The notes under the pieces were generated by a model. It was not told the origin of the DNA. It did not search any database and was given only the letters and a program-made list of their open reading frames with translations. A program made the translations under genes and the position numbers. 64,000 nucleotides of DNA from Pantoea sp. Ap-967 (GTDB lineage Bacteria > Pseudomonadota > Gammaproteobacteria > Pseudomonadales > Pseudomonadaceae), in the NCBI RefSeq assembly GCF_011752565.1, contig NZ_VWXK01000034.1, positions 1-64,000 of the forward strand, read 5' to 3'. Positions 15,757 to 23,905 of the stretch are shown piece by piece; the first letter of the stretch is position 1; each line of letters begins with the position of its first letter.

Positions 15757-16536
15757 ATGAAAGTCTGCTGTACACATCGAGTAAACCTGTACCACGTGTT
15801 GGGTGCAGTCTATGGCGCGCTGGACAAGCGCCCCGTAGTGGCTGAGGTAGGCGTTCTGCGCGGGGAGAATGCGCTCAAGTTGCATGCGGCGCTGTCGCCT
15901 TCGCGCATGGTGTTGGCCGATAGCTGGAGCAAGGATGCCAACAAGGCCTACAGCCCGTTCGACCAGCTGCCGCCGTGGGTATCGCCGGTGGACGATTACG
16001 AGTATTACTACGGCGGGTCGCTGCACGATGACGCCACGTGGGAGCGTTTGTACCAGGAATGCCTGGCTAAGTTCGTCGACATGCCTGAAGTGGCCGTGAT
16101 TCGCGCTGACAGCATCAGTGCAATCGAGAAAATTCGTGAGCAGACGGGTATCGAGCAATTCGACCTGGTGTACGTGGATGCCAATCACCAGTACGAGTAC
16201 ATCCTGCGCGACATGATGTACTACCAGGAACTGCTGGGGCCGGATGGCGTCATGATGCTCAATGACTGCTGCCACAGCCAGATGGGTACCCGGCAGAACC
16301 TTGGGGTGCTTGAGGCGCTGGGTAGTTTCATGAAGCGCTCGGACTTCATTCCGGTGGCCATGACCAATACCGATTGGTCTGACGTGATTCTTGTGCGCCG
16401 TGATTCGGTCATGGTGAAGCTTATCGATATGGCATTGAGCAATTCCGATGTGCCTTATGTTGAGCTGCCGCATCAATTGGTCACGGCTGCTCGCGTAGTG
16501 CATGGGGCTCAGCGGCCCAACATCAGTTTTGTCTGA
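15757..16536 (+). CDS. Class I SAM-dependent methyltransferase (Methyltransf_24-like)
   Basis: A 259-residue soluble protein. The SAM-binding motif I is VVAEVGVLRGENALKLH (about 24-40). Other marks are VLADSW, an acidic VYVDANHQYEYILRDM in the middle, and PDGVMMLNDCCHSQMG after it. Proteins of this type often methylate sugars or secondary metabolites, but the substrate is unknown. The start at 15757 has AAAGGA in front; the frame extends back through tRNA-His, which is not coding. It stands alone directly behind a tRNA array, a usual place for acquired genes. Confidence 0.8.
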   Translation: MKVCCTHRVNLYHVLGAVYGALDKRPVVAEVGVLRGENALKLHAALSPSRMVLADSWSKDANKAYSPFDQLPPWVSPVDDYEYYYGGSLHDDATWERLYQECLAKFVDMPEVAVIRADSISAIEKIREQTGIEQFDLVYVDANHQYEYILRDMMYYQELLGPDGVMMLNDCCHSQMGTRQNLGVLEALGSFMKRSDFIPVAMTNTDWSDVILVRRDSVMVKLIDMALSNSDVPYVELPHQLVTAARVVHGAQRPNISFV

Positions 16537-16554
16537 TTGAAGTCTGCCTTAGTG

Positions 16555-16641
16555 CATCGCGAGCTGTGCTCGCTCCTACAGGTTTTTCAGGGCCTGGTAG
16601 GGGCGAGCGCAGCTCGCGATGCGCCGCGCATGCGGCGCTCG
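16555..16641. repeat. Inverted REP pair
   Basis: Two facing copies of the CGCGAGCTGTGCTCGCTCC / GGAGCGAGCGCAGCTCGCG type (second slightly altered) plus CGCCGCGCATGCGGCG, between the methyltransferase and a small gene. Confidence 0.85.
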
Positions 16642-16762
16642 TTCTCACAAGCATCAATTGGCTCACCCCCCCCTTGTAATCCTCTGGTACCACCCCAATA
16701 AAAGCTGTTAGATTTCAGCCGGTTGAAACACCGGCCCCGTTGGCTGGCAGAGGAACACCCCA

Positions 16763-17062
16763 ATGATCGCAAAAGAAGCCCGCCAGGCCCTGGCGTTGCA
16801 GCGCTTCGCCGAAGCCAATCCGCAGTTGCTCGAAGAAATTCGCGAGCTCGACGCGCGGGAGCAGGCCCAGCAGATTGAGTGGGCCTTTGAAGATGCTGCC
16901 GACGAGCAGGGCCTGCAGCCCTGGGAGCTGGCGCTGCAGTTGATCGCTGAAAGCCCCGAGCAGCTCAAGGCCATGCGCTTGGAAACCCACCGCGAAGTGG
17001 CTGAGGCGCTGGGCCTTGAGTGGGATGAGTATTGCCAGTTCAACGAGATCGACCCGGAGTAA
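16763..17062 (+). CDS. Small conserved protein (DUF6388-like)
   Basis: A 99-residue, acidic, fully helical-looking protein beginning MIAKEARQALALQRFAEANP and rich in Glu, Gln and Leu. I believe it belongs to the Pseudomonas DUF6388 family, from memory. No membrane segment, signal or catalytic motif is visible. GAGGAACACC before the ATG supports the start. It precedes tig but with about 240 bases and no overlap, so it is likely its own unit. Confidence 0.6.
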   Translation: MIAKEARQALALQRFAEANPQLLEEIRELDAREQAQQIEWAFEDAADEQGLQPWELALQLIAESPEQLKAMRLETHREVAEALGLEWDEYCQFNEIDPE

Positions 17063-17299
17063 GCCGGTGTCGCTTTTGGGCGGGTAGTTGTTTGACAAGG
17101 TATTTCGGTTGCGTGCTGCCTCGGGCATTGCGCGGCCTTCTTTATATAGGGGCCCGACGGGCCTTGGAAACTAATCGACCGGCGTGGTTTCCCGTCGTCC
17201 CGGGTGGGGTGACTTCTGGTGCGTGACTCACTAGAATGTTTGCCCTTGATTCTGGAGTCGGGCTATCGCCGGCTAACGTCTGTGCAACGAGGAATATCC

Positions 17300-18613
17300 A
17301 TGCAAGTTTCTGTTGAAAACACTTCCGCTCTTGAGCGCCGCATGACCATCGCCGTTCCGGCCGAGCGCGTCGAGAACGAAGTCAACAAGCGTCTGCAACA
17401 GACTGCCAAGCGCGCCAAAGTCGCGGGCTTCCGCCCAGGCAAGGTGCCAATGAGCGTGATCCGTCAGCGTTTCGAGGCTGATGCCCGTCAAGAAGCCTTC
17501 GGTGACCTGGTTCAGGCTTCCTTCTACGAAGCCATCGTCGAGCAGAAGCTGAACCCAGCAGGTGCCCCGGCCGTTGAGCCAAAGTCCTTCGAAAAAGGCA
17601 AGGACCTGGAATTCGTCGCCATCTTCGAAGTGTTCCCTGAGTTCACCGTTGCCGGTTTCGACTCGATCAACGTCGAGCGCCTGAGCGCCGAAGTGGCCGA
17701 CGCCGACCTGGACAACATGCTGGAAGTGCTGCGCAAGCAGAACACCCGTTTCGAGGCCGTCGAGCGCGCTGCGCAGAACGACGACCAGGTCAACATCGAC
17801 TTCGTTGGCAAGGTCGACGGTGAAGTGTTCGCCGGTGGTTCGGCCAAGGGCACCCAGCTGGTGCTGGGCTCCGGCCGCATGATCCCAGGCTTCGAAGACG
17901 GCCTGGTAGGCGCCAAGGCAGGCGAAGAGCGCGTTGTCAACGTGACCTTCCCTGAGGACTACCAGAACCTGGACCTGGCCGGCAAAGCCGCCGAGTTCAC
18001 CATCACCGTCAACAGCGTTTCGGCCCCACAGCTGCCAGAACTGAATGAAGAGTTCTTCGCCCAGTTCGGCATCAAGGAATCGACCCTGGAAGGCTTCCGC
18101 GCCGAAGTTCGCAAGAACATGGAGCGTGAACTGCGCCAGGCCATCAAGACCAAGGTGAAGAACCAGGTCATGGACGGTCTGCTGGCCGCCAACCCGATCG
18201 AAGTGCCGAAAGCCCTGCTGGAAAACGAAGTCAACCGCCTGCGCGTCCAGGCCGTTCAGCAGTTCGGTGGCAACATCAAGCCTGAGCAACTGCCGGCCGA
18301 GCTGTTCGAAGAGCAAGCCAAGCGCCGCGTTGTGCTGGGCCTGATCGTCGCCGAAGTGGTCAAGCAGTTCGAACTGAAGCCAGACGAAGGCAAGGTTCGC
18401 GAGATGATCGAAGAAATGGCGTCGGCCTACCAAGAGCCTGAGCAGGTCATCGCCTGGTACTACAAGAACGACCAGCAACTGAACGAAGTGCGTTCGGTTG
18501 TGCTGGAAGAACAAGTTGTAGATACTGTTCTGCAGAAAGCGACTGTGACCGACAAGTCGGTCTCGTACGAAGACGCCGTTAAGCCAGCACAGGCACCTGC
18601 CGACGCTGAGTAA
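17300..18613 (+). CDS. tig: Trigger factor (ribosome-associated chaperone, PPIase)
   Basis: A 437-residue protein with the three trigger-factor domains. The ribosome-binding domain (1-115) carries the signature GFRPGKVPMSVIRQRF; the FKBP-like PPIase domain is about 150-245 (GSGRMIPGFEDGLVGAKAGE); the rest is the helical C-terminal arm domain. It shields nascent chains at the ribosome exit. The start at 17300 has ACGAGG before it; the longer frame from 17219 lacks one. It heads the conserved tig-clpP-clpX-lon order. Confidence 0.97.
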   Translation: MQVSVENTSALERRMTIAVPAERVENEVNKRLQQTAKRAKVAGFRPGKVPMSVIRQRFEADARQEAFGDLVQASFYEAIVEQKLNPAGAPAVEPKSFEKGKDLEFVAIFEVFPEFTVAGFDSINVERLSAEVADADLDNMLEVLRKQNTRFEAVERAAQNDDQVNIDFVGKVDGEVFAGGSAKGTQLVLGSGRMIPGFEDGLVGAKAGEERVVNVTFPEDYQNLDLAGKAAEFTITVNSVSAPQLPELNEEFFAQFGIKESTLEGFRAEVRKNMERELRQAIKTKVKNQVMDGLLAANPIEVPKALLENEVNRLRVQAVQQFGGNIKPEQLPAELFEEQAKRRVVLGLIVAEVVKQFELKPDEGKVREMIEEMASAYQEPEQVIAWYYKNDQQLNEVRSVVLEEQVVDTVLQKATVTDKSVSYEDAVKPAQAPADAE

Positions 18614-18637
18614 CAGGCTACTCTCGTAGGAAACCCC

Positions 18638-18665
18638 CACAAGCCAGCCTTCGAGCTGGCTTGTG
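18638..18665 (+). terminator. Hairpin between tig and clpP
   Basis: An 11-bp perfect stem (CACAAGCCAGC / GCTGGCTTGTG) with a six-base loop. No T-run follows, so it may pause or partly stop tig transcription and protect the mRNA end rather than terminate fully. Confidence 0.6.
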
Positions 18666-18704
18666 CGTATTCAAGCCATGACTATTTGGGAGTGAGCGCA
18701 GGAC

Positions 18705-19346
18705 ATGTCCCGCAATTCTTATATTCAGCAGAGCTCTGACATCCAGGCCGCAGGCGGCCTGGTCCCGATGGTTATCGAGCAGTCCGCCCGTGGCGAACGC
18801 GCCTATGACATCTACTCGCGCCTGTTGAAGGAGCGTGTGATCTTCCTGGTTGGCCCGGTAGAGGACTACATGGCCAACCTGGTGGTGGCGCAGCTGCTGT
18901 TCCTTGAAGCGGAAAACCCGGACAAGGATATCCATCTGTACATCAACTCCCCGGGCGGCTCGGTAACGGCTGGCATGTCGATCTACGACACCATGCAGTT
19001 CATCAAGCCAGACGTCTCGACCATCTGCATCGGCCAGGCCTGCAGCATGGGCGCCTTCCTGTTGGCCGCCGGTGCCAAGGGCAAGCGTCACTGCCTGCCG
19101 AACTCGCGGGTGATGATTCACCAGCCACTGGGCGGTTTCCAGGGCCAGGCGACCGATATCGAGATCCACGCCCAGGAAATTCTCAACATCAAGGCGCGCC
19201 TGAACGAGCTGCTGGCCTACCACACCGGCCAGGACCTCGAGACCATCAAGCGCGACACCGAGCGTGACAACTTCATGAGCGCCTCGCGCGCGGCCGAGTA
19301 CGGCCTGATCGACTCGGTCTACGACAAGCGGCAACTGGCCTCCTGA
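18705..19346 (+). CDS. clpP: ATP-dependent Clp protease proteolytic subunit
   Basis: A 213-residue serine peptidase, usual length. The catalytic triad is visible: Ser114 in GQACSMGAFLL, His139 in RVMIHQPLGG and Asp188 in RDTERDNF. It forms the double-ring chamber served by ClpX (next gene) and ClpA. The short N-terminal stretch before about residue 16 is probably removed on maturation. It ends about 110 bases before clpX, with a strong hairpin in the gap. Confidence 0.98.
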   Translation: MSRNSYIQQSSDIQAAGGLVPMVIEQSARGERAYDIYSRLLKERVIFLVGPVEDYMANLVVAQLLFLEAENPDKDIHLYINSPGGSVTAGMSIYDTMQFIKPDVSTICIGQACSMGAFLLAAGAKGKRHCLPNSRVMIHQPLGGFQGQATDIEIHAQEILNIKARLNELLAYHTGQDLETIKRDTERDNFMSASRAAEYGLIDSVYDKRQLAS

Positions 19347-19360
19347 ACCAGGGTGCCGGA

Positions 19361-19389
19361 GCAGGTAGGCGCGCAGCGCGCCTACCTGC
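19361..19389. other. Perfect 13-bp hairpin between clpP and clpX
   Basis: GCAGGTAGGCGCG and its exact reverse complement flank a three-base CAG loop. No T-run follows. It is probably an RNA element that adjusts clpP versus clpX transcript levels. Confidence 0.75.
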
Positions 19390-19392
19390 GGA

Positions 19393-19421
19393 CTTGAAAA
19401 AGCCCGCAATTGCCTTCATCT
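19393..19421 (+). promoter_or_regulatory. Possible heat-shock (sigma-32) promoter for clpX
   Basis: CTTGAAA at 19393-19399, a 14-base spacer, then CTTCATCT, which resembles the sigma-32 -10 CCCCATnT. The position suits a clpX-specific start. The -10 match is partial. Confidence 0.4.
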
Positions 19422-19454
19422 TGTGTTGCAAGCCTACCGGATTGGATCGATCGA

Positions 19455-20738
19455 ATGACTGACACCCGTAACGGCGAGGACAGCGGCAAATTGCTTTATT
19501 GCTCCTTCTGCGGCAAAAGCCAGCACGAAGTGCGCAAACTGATTGCCGGGCCCTCGGTATTTATCTGCGACGAGTGCGTCGACCTGTGCAACGACATCAT
19601 CCGTGAGGAGGTGCAGGAAGCCCAGGCCGAGAGCAGCGCGCACAAATTGCCTTCGCCGAAAGAAATCAGCGGCATCCTGGACCAGTACGTCATTGGTCAG
19701 GAGCGCGCTAAGAAGGTCCTGGCGGTAGCGGTGTACAACCACTACAAGCGCCTGAACCAGCGTGACAAGAAGGGCGACGAGGTTGAACTCGGCAAGAGCA
19801 ACATCCTGCTGATCGGGCCAACCGGCTCGGGCAAGACCCTGCTCGCCGAAACCCTGGCACGCCTGCTGAACGTACCGTTTACCATTGCTGACGCCACCAC
19901 CCTGACCGAAGCCGGTTACGTGGGTGAGGACGTCGAGAACATCATTCAGAAACTGCTGCAGAAGTGCGACTACGACGTGGAAAAGGCCCAGATGGGGATT
20001 GTCTACATCGACGAAATCGACAAGATTTCGCGCAAGTCGGACAACCCGTCCATCACCCGTGACGTTTCGGGTGAGGGCGTGCAGCAGGCGCTGTTGAAGC
20101 TGATCGAAGGCACCGTGGCTTCGGTTCCGCCGCAAGGTGGCCGCAAGCACCCGCAACAGGAATTCCTGCAGGTCGATACCCGCAACATCCTGTTCATTTG
20201 CGGTGGCGCCTTCTCCGGCCTGGAAAAGGTCATCCAGAACCGCTCCACCAAAGGTGGCATCGGCTTTGGCGCCGAAGTACGCAGCAAGGAAGAGGGCAAG
20301 AAGGTCGGTGAATCGCTGCGCGAAGTGGAGCCAGACGATCTGGTGAAATTTGGCCTGATCCCCGAGTTCGTTGGCCGTCTGCCGGTTCTGGCAACCCTCG
20401 ACGAGCTGGACGAGGCTGCACTGATGCAGATCCTCACCGAGCCGAAGAACGCCTTGACCAAGCAGTACGCCAAGCTGTTCGAAATGGAAAGCGTGGACCT
20501 TGAGTTCCGCAGCGACGCCCTCAAGGCCGTTGCACGCAAGGCCCTGGAGCGCAAAACCGGCGCCCGTGGCCTGCGTTCGATCCTTGAAGGCGTGCTGCTC
20601 GACACCATGTACGAGATCCCTTCGCAGAAGGATGTCAGCAAGGTGGTTATCGACGAGAGCGTTATCGAGGGCACCTCGCAGCCGCTGATGATCTACGAAA
20701 ACAGCGAGCCGCACGCCAAAGCCGCACCCGACGCCTGA
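19455..20738 (+). CDS. clpX: ATP-dependent Clp protease ATP-binding subunit ClpX
   Basis: A 427-residue AAA+ unfoldase. The N-terminal zinc-binding domain has four Cys (YCSFCGKS and FICDECVDLC). Walker A is GPTGSGKTLLAETLA, Walker B VYIDEIDKI, pore-loop and sensor regions follow, and RKTGARGLRSILE marks the small AAA domain. It feeds tagged proteins into ClpP. The start at 19455 fits family proteins (MTDTRNGEDS); the frame from 19410 adds a non-homologous stretch. A terminator follows at 20774. Confidence 0.98.
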   Translation: MTDTRNGEDSGKLLYCSFCGKSQHEVRKLIAGPSVFICDECVDLCNDIIREEVQEAQAESSAHKLPSPKEISGILDQYVIGQERAKKVLAVAVYNHYKRLNQRDKKGDEVELGKSNILLIGPTGSGKTLLAETLARLLNVPFTIADATTLTEAGYVGEDVENIIQKLLQKCDYDVEKAQMGIVYIDEIDKISRKSDNPSITRDVSGEGVQQALLKLIEGTVASVPPQGGRKHPQQEFLQVDTRNILFICGGAFSGLEKVIQNRSTKGGIGFGAEVRSKEEGKKVGESLREVEPDDLVKFGLIPEFVGRLPVLATLDELDEAALMQILTEPKNALTKQYAKLFEMESVDLEFRSDALKAVARKALERKTGARGLRSILEGVLLDTMYEIPSQKDVSKVVIDESVIEGTSQPLMIYENSEPHAKAAPDA

Positions 20739-20773
20739 TCCAGGCGGTTGCCGGGCAATGGCAGCAAGTCAGT

Positions 20774-20797
20774 AAGGGGCCTACGGGCCCCTTTCTG
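20774..20797 (+). terminator. Terminator after clpX
   Basis: AAGGGGCC and GGCCCCTT pair around TACG, then TCTGCTTTTCC. It separates the clp genes from lon. Confidence 0.8.
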
Positions 20798-20814
20798 CTT
20801 TTCCTGCACAAGCG

Positions 20815-20843
20815 CTTGTAATTTGCCAAGCGTGCCCCCACAT
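20815..20843 (+). promoter_or_regulatory. Heat-shock (sigma-32) promoter of lon
   Basis: CTTGTAA (20815-20821), a 14-base spacer and CCCCACAT (20836-20843) match the sigma-32 consensus CTTGAAA-N13/14-CCCCATnT with two changes. It lies 60 bases before the lon start, as expected for a heat-shock protease. Confidence 0.7.
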
Positions 20844-20902
20844 TAGGTCCAGGCAACATTTCCACCGGTTTCCGGCCATAAGGCCGCTGTAGAGGCGAAA
20901 TC

Positions 20903-23299
20903 ATGAAGACCACCCTCGACTTGCCTCTTTTGCCATTGCGCGATGTCGTCGTTTATCCGCACATGGTCATCCCGCTGTTCGTGGGGCGTGAAAAGTCCAT
21001 CGAGGCCCTTGAGGCTGCGATGACGGGCGAGAAGCAGATCCTTCTGCTGGCCCAGAAGAACCCCGCCGACGATGATCCAGGCGAAGACGCCCTGTATCGC
21101 GTGGGCACCGTCGCCACTGTGCTGCAACTGCTGAAGCTGCCTGATGGTACCGTCAAGGTGCTGGTCGAGGGCGAGCAGCGGGGCGCTGTGGAGCGTTTCA
21201 CCGAAGTTGAAGGGCACATCCGTGCCGAAGTTTCCCTGATCGACGAAACCGACAGCGCCGAGCGCGAGTCGGAAGTCTTCGTGCGCACGCTGCTGTCGCA
21301 GTTCGAGCAGTACGTGCAGCTGGGCAAGAAAGTCCCGGCCGAAGTGCTGTCGTCGCTCAACAGCATCGAAGAGCCCGGTCGCCTGGTCGATACCATGGCC
21401 GCGCACATGGCGCTGAAGATCGAGCAGAAGCAGGAAATCCTCGAGATCGTCGACCTCACCGCCCGCGTCGAACACGTGCTGGCGCTGCTGGATGCGGAAA
21501 TCGACCTGCTGCAGGTCGAGAAGCGTATCCGTGGCCGGGTCAAGAAACAGATGGAGCGCAGCCAGCGCGAGTACTACCTGAATGAGCAGATGAAGGCCAT
21601 TCAGAAGGAGCTCGGCGATGGCGACGAAGGCCACAACGAAGTCGAAGAGCTGAAAAAGCGCATCGAAGCCGCTGGCCTGCCCAAAGATGCCCTGGCCAAG
21701 GCCCAGGCCGAGCTGAACAAGCTCAAGCAGATGTCGCCGATGTCGGCCGAGGCCACCGTGGTTCGCTCGTACCTCGACTGGCTCGTGCAGGTGCCGTGGA
21801 AGGCCCAGAGCAAGGTGCGCCTGGACCTGGCCAAGGCCGAGGAAATCCTCGATGCCGACCACTACGGCCTGGAAGAGGTCAAGGAACGCATCCTTGAATA
21901 CCTCGCCGTGCAGAAGCGGGTGAAGAAGATCCGCGGCCCGGTGCTGTGCCTGGTTGGCCCGCCTGGCGTGGGTAAAACCTCGCTGGCCGAGTCGATCGCT
22001 GCCGCCACCAACCGCAAGTTCGTGCGCATGGCCCTGGGCGGCGTGCGTGACGAGGCCGAGATTCGTGGCCACCGCCGGACCTACATCGGTTCCATGCCTG
22101 GCCGGCTGATCCAGAAAATGACCAAGGTGGGCGTTCGCAACCCGCTGTTCCTGCTCGATGAAATCGACAAAATGGGCAGCGACATGCGCGGCGACCCGGC
22201 GTCGGCGCTGCTGGAAGTGCTCGACCCCGAGCAGAACCACAACTTCAACGACCACTACCTGGAGGTTGACTACGACCTCTCGGACGTGATGTTCCTGTGC
22301 ACCTCGAACTCGATGAACATTCCGCCGGCGCTGCTCGACCGCATGGAAGTCATCCGCCTGCCGGGTTACACCGAGGACGAGAAGATCAACATCGCGGTCA
22401 AGTACCTGACGCCCAAGCAGGTCAAGGCCAACGGTTTGAAGAAGGAAGAGCTGGAGATCGACGTCTCGGCGATTCGCGACATCATCCGTTACTACACCCG
22501 TGAAGCCGGCGTGCGTGGCCTGGAGCGGCAGATCGCCAAGGTGTGCCGCAAGGTGGTCAAGGAACATACCGGGCACAAGCAGGTCAAGGTCAAGGTCACT
22601 GGCGAACAGCTCGAGCACCTGCTCGGCGTGCGCAAGTTCCGTTATGGCCTGGCCGAGCAGCAGGACCAGATCGGCCAGGTCACCGGCCTTGCCTGGACCC
22701 AGGTGGGCGGCGAACTGCTGACCATCGAGTCGGTTGTCATCCCCGGCAAGGGCCAGCTGATCAAGACGGGCTCCCTGGGCGATGTCATGGTCGAGTCGAT
22801 CACCGCCGCGCAAACCGTGGTGCGCAGCCGCGCCCGCAGCCTGGGCATTGCTGCCGACTTCCACGAGAAGCACGACGTGCACATCCACATGCCCGAAGGC
22901 GCCACGCCCAAGGACGGCCCGAGTGCCGGTATTGGCATGTGCACCGCGCTGGTGTCGGCGCTGACGCAGATTCCGGTACGTGCCGATGTGGCCATGACCG
23001 GCGAAATCACCCTGCGTGGCCAGGTGTTGGCCATTGGTGGGCTGAAGGAAAAACTGCTGGCGGCACACCGTGGCGGGATCAAGACCGTGATCATTCCCGA
23101 GGAGAATGTTCGCGATCTGAAGGAAATTCCGGAAAATATTAAACAGGATCTGCAGATCAAACCGGTCAAATGGATTGACGAAGTCCTGCAAATTGCGCTG
23201 CAATACGCCCCGGAGCCCTTGCCAGATGTGGCTCCTGAGATTGTCGCGAAAGATGAAAAGCGCGACGGCGATGCTAAGGAAAGAATCAGCACGCATTAG
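20903..23299 (+). CDS. lon: ATP-dependent protease Lon
   Basis: A 798-residue LonA protease. The N-terminal substrate domain covers 1-300. The AAA+ module has Walker A GPPGVGKTS with Lys358 and Walker B LFLLDEIDKM. The C-terminal peptidase has catalytic Ser674 in KDGPSAGIG and the Lys in LKEKLLAAHRGG. It degrades misfolded and some regulatory proteins. It is preceded by a sigma-32-type promoter and followed by hupB, the widely conserved order. Pseudomonads often have a second lon elsewhere. Confidence 0.98.
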   Translation: MKTTLDLPLLPLRDVVVYPHMVIPLFVGREKSIEALEAAMTGEKQILLLAQKNPADDDPGEDALYRVGTVATVLQLLKLPDGTVKVLVEGEQRGAVERFTEVEGHIRAEVSLIDETDSAERESEVFVRTLLSQFEQYVQLGKKVPAEVLSSLNSIEEPGRLVDTMAAHMALKIEQKQEILEIVDLTARVEHVLALLDAEIDLLQVEKRIRGRVKKQMERSQREYYLNEQMKAIQKELGDGDEGHNEVEELKKRIEAAGLPKDALAKAQAELNKLKQMSPMSAEATVVRSYLDWLVQVPWKAQSKVRLDLAKAEEILDADHYGLEEVKERILEYLAVQKRVKKIRGPVLCLVGPPGVGKTSLAESIAAATNRKFVRMALGGVRDEAEIRGHRRTYIGSMPGRLIQKMTKVGVRNPLFLLDEIDKMGSDMRGDPASALLEVLDPEQNHNFNDHYLEVDYDLSDVMFLCTSNSMNIPPALLDRMEVIRLPGYTEDEKINIAVKYLTPKQVKANGLKKEELEIDVSAIRDIIRYYTREAGVRGLERQIAKVCRKVVKEHTGHKQVKVKVTGEQLEHLLGVRKFRYGLAEQQDQIGQVTGLAWTQVGGELLTIESVVIPGKGQLIKTGSLGDVMVESITAAQTVVRSRARSLGIAADFHEKHDVHIHMPEGATPKDGPSAGIGMCTALVSALTQIPVRADVAMTGEITLRGQVLAIGGLKEKLLAAHRGGIKTVIIPEENVRDLKEIPENIKQDLQIKPVKWIDEVLQIALQYAPEPLPDVAPEIVAKDEKRDGDAKERISTH

Positions 23300-23323
23300 T
23301 AGTTTTTGGTTGGGGGGCTTTCC

Positions 23324-23353
23324 TTGACAGTTTTTTCGGGGCCTTGCTATAAA
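23324..23353 (+). promoter_or_regulatory. Sigma-70 promoter of hupB
   Basis: TTGACA at 23324-23329 and CTATAAA ending at 23353, with a 17-base gap to CTATAA. This is a near-consensus promoter about 100 bases before hupB, consistent with high expression of HU. Confidence 0.85.
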
Positions 23354-23451
23354 GCGGCACGCGATTGTCAACAGGCCACCCAGCGCACGTTTCATAAGCT
23401 TTTCATTACATACTTAGAAACAAACTCAATAGAGATATAAGGGGACTTAGA

Positions 23452-23724
23452 GTGAACAAGTCGGAACTGATTGACGCTATCGCTGTATCGGCTGACATTT
23501 CCAAGGCTGCCGCCGGCAAAGCTCTGGACGCTGTGATCGACTCCGTAACTGGCGCCCTGAAAGCAGGCGACGACGTCGTTCTGGTTGGCTTTGGCACCTT
23601 CTCGGTCAAAGACCGCGCCGAGCGCACTGGCCGTAACCCGCAAACCGGCAAGGCGATCAAGATCGCTGCTGCCAAGGTTCCAGGTTTCAAGGCAGGCAAA
23701 GGCCTGAAAGACGCCGTCAACTAA
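23452..23724 (+). CDS. hupB: DNA-binding protein HU-beta
   Basis: A 90-residue nucleoid protein. The HU core is complete: MNKSELIDAIAVSADISK at the start, the VLVGFGTFSVKDRAERTGRN arm region with its Arg-Asn-Pro tip, and the end FKAGKGLKDAVN. It binds and bends DNA non-specifically. The start is GTG at 23452, with AAGGGG eight bases before it. A strong promoter lies upstream and a terminator downstream, so it is a single-gene unit. Confidence 0.98.
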   Translation: MNKSELIDAIAVSADISKAAAGKALDAVIDSVTGALKAGDDVVLVGFGTFSVKDRAERTGRNPQTGKAIKIAAAKVPGFKAGKGLKDAVN

Positions 23725-23811
23725 GTCGTCTTTCAGCCGGACCCGGCCAGGCCTGGTCCGAGCACGGTGACGGCGGGGCGCAAACGTTCCCGCCTGACAC
23801 GTTTGCTAAGC

Positions 23812-23842
23812 AAAGGCGCATCCTCGGATGCGCCTTTCTTTT
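23812..23842 (+). terminator. Terminator after hupB
   Basis: AAAGGCGCAT and ATGCGCCTTT pair around CCTCGG, followed by CTTTTAT. A good Rho-independent terminator. Confidence 0.9.
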
Positions 23843-23905
23843 ATCAGGATTCTACCCACGCTCCGCGGTTGTCGACGCAGTGGTACAACCGTTTCTGGGG
23901 GACGC

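Noticed and set aside
17092..17120. Sigma-70 promoter of tig from a TTGACA
   Set aside because: No acceptable -10 box is found at 15-19 bases downstream.
20843..23395. 850-codon minus-strand frame opposite lon
   Set aside because: An antisense shadow with no recognisable domain; lon itself is unambiguous.
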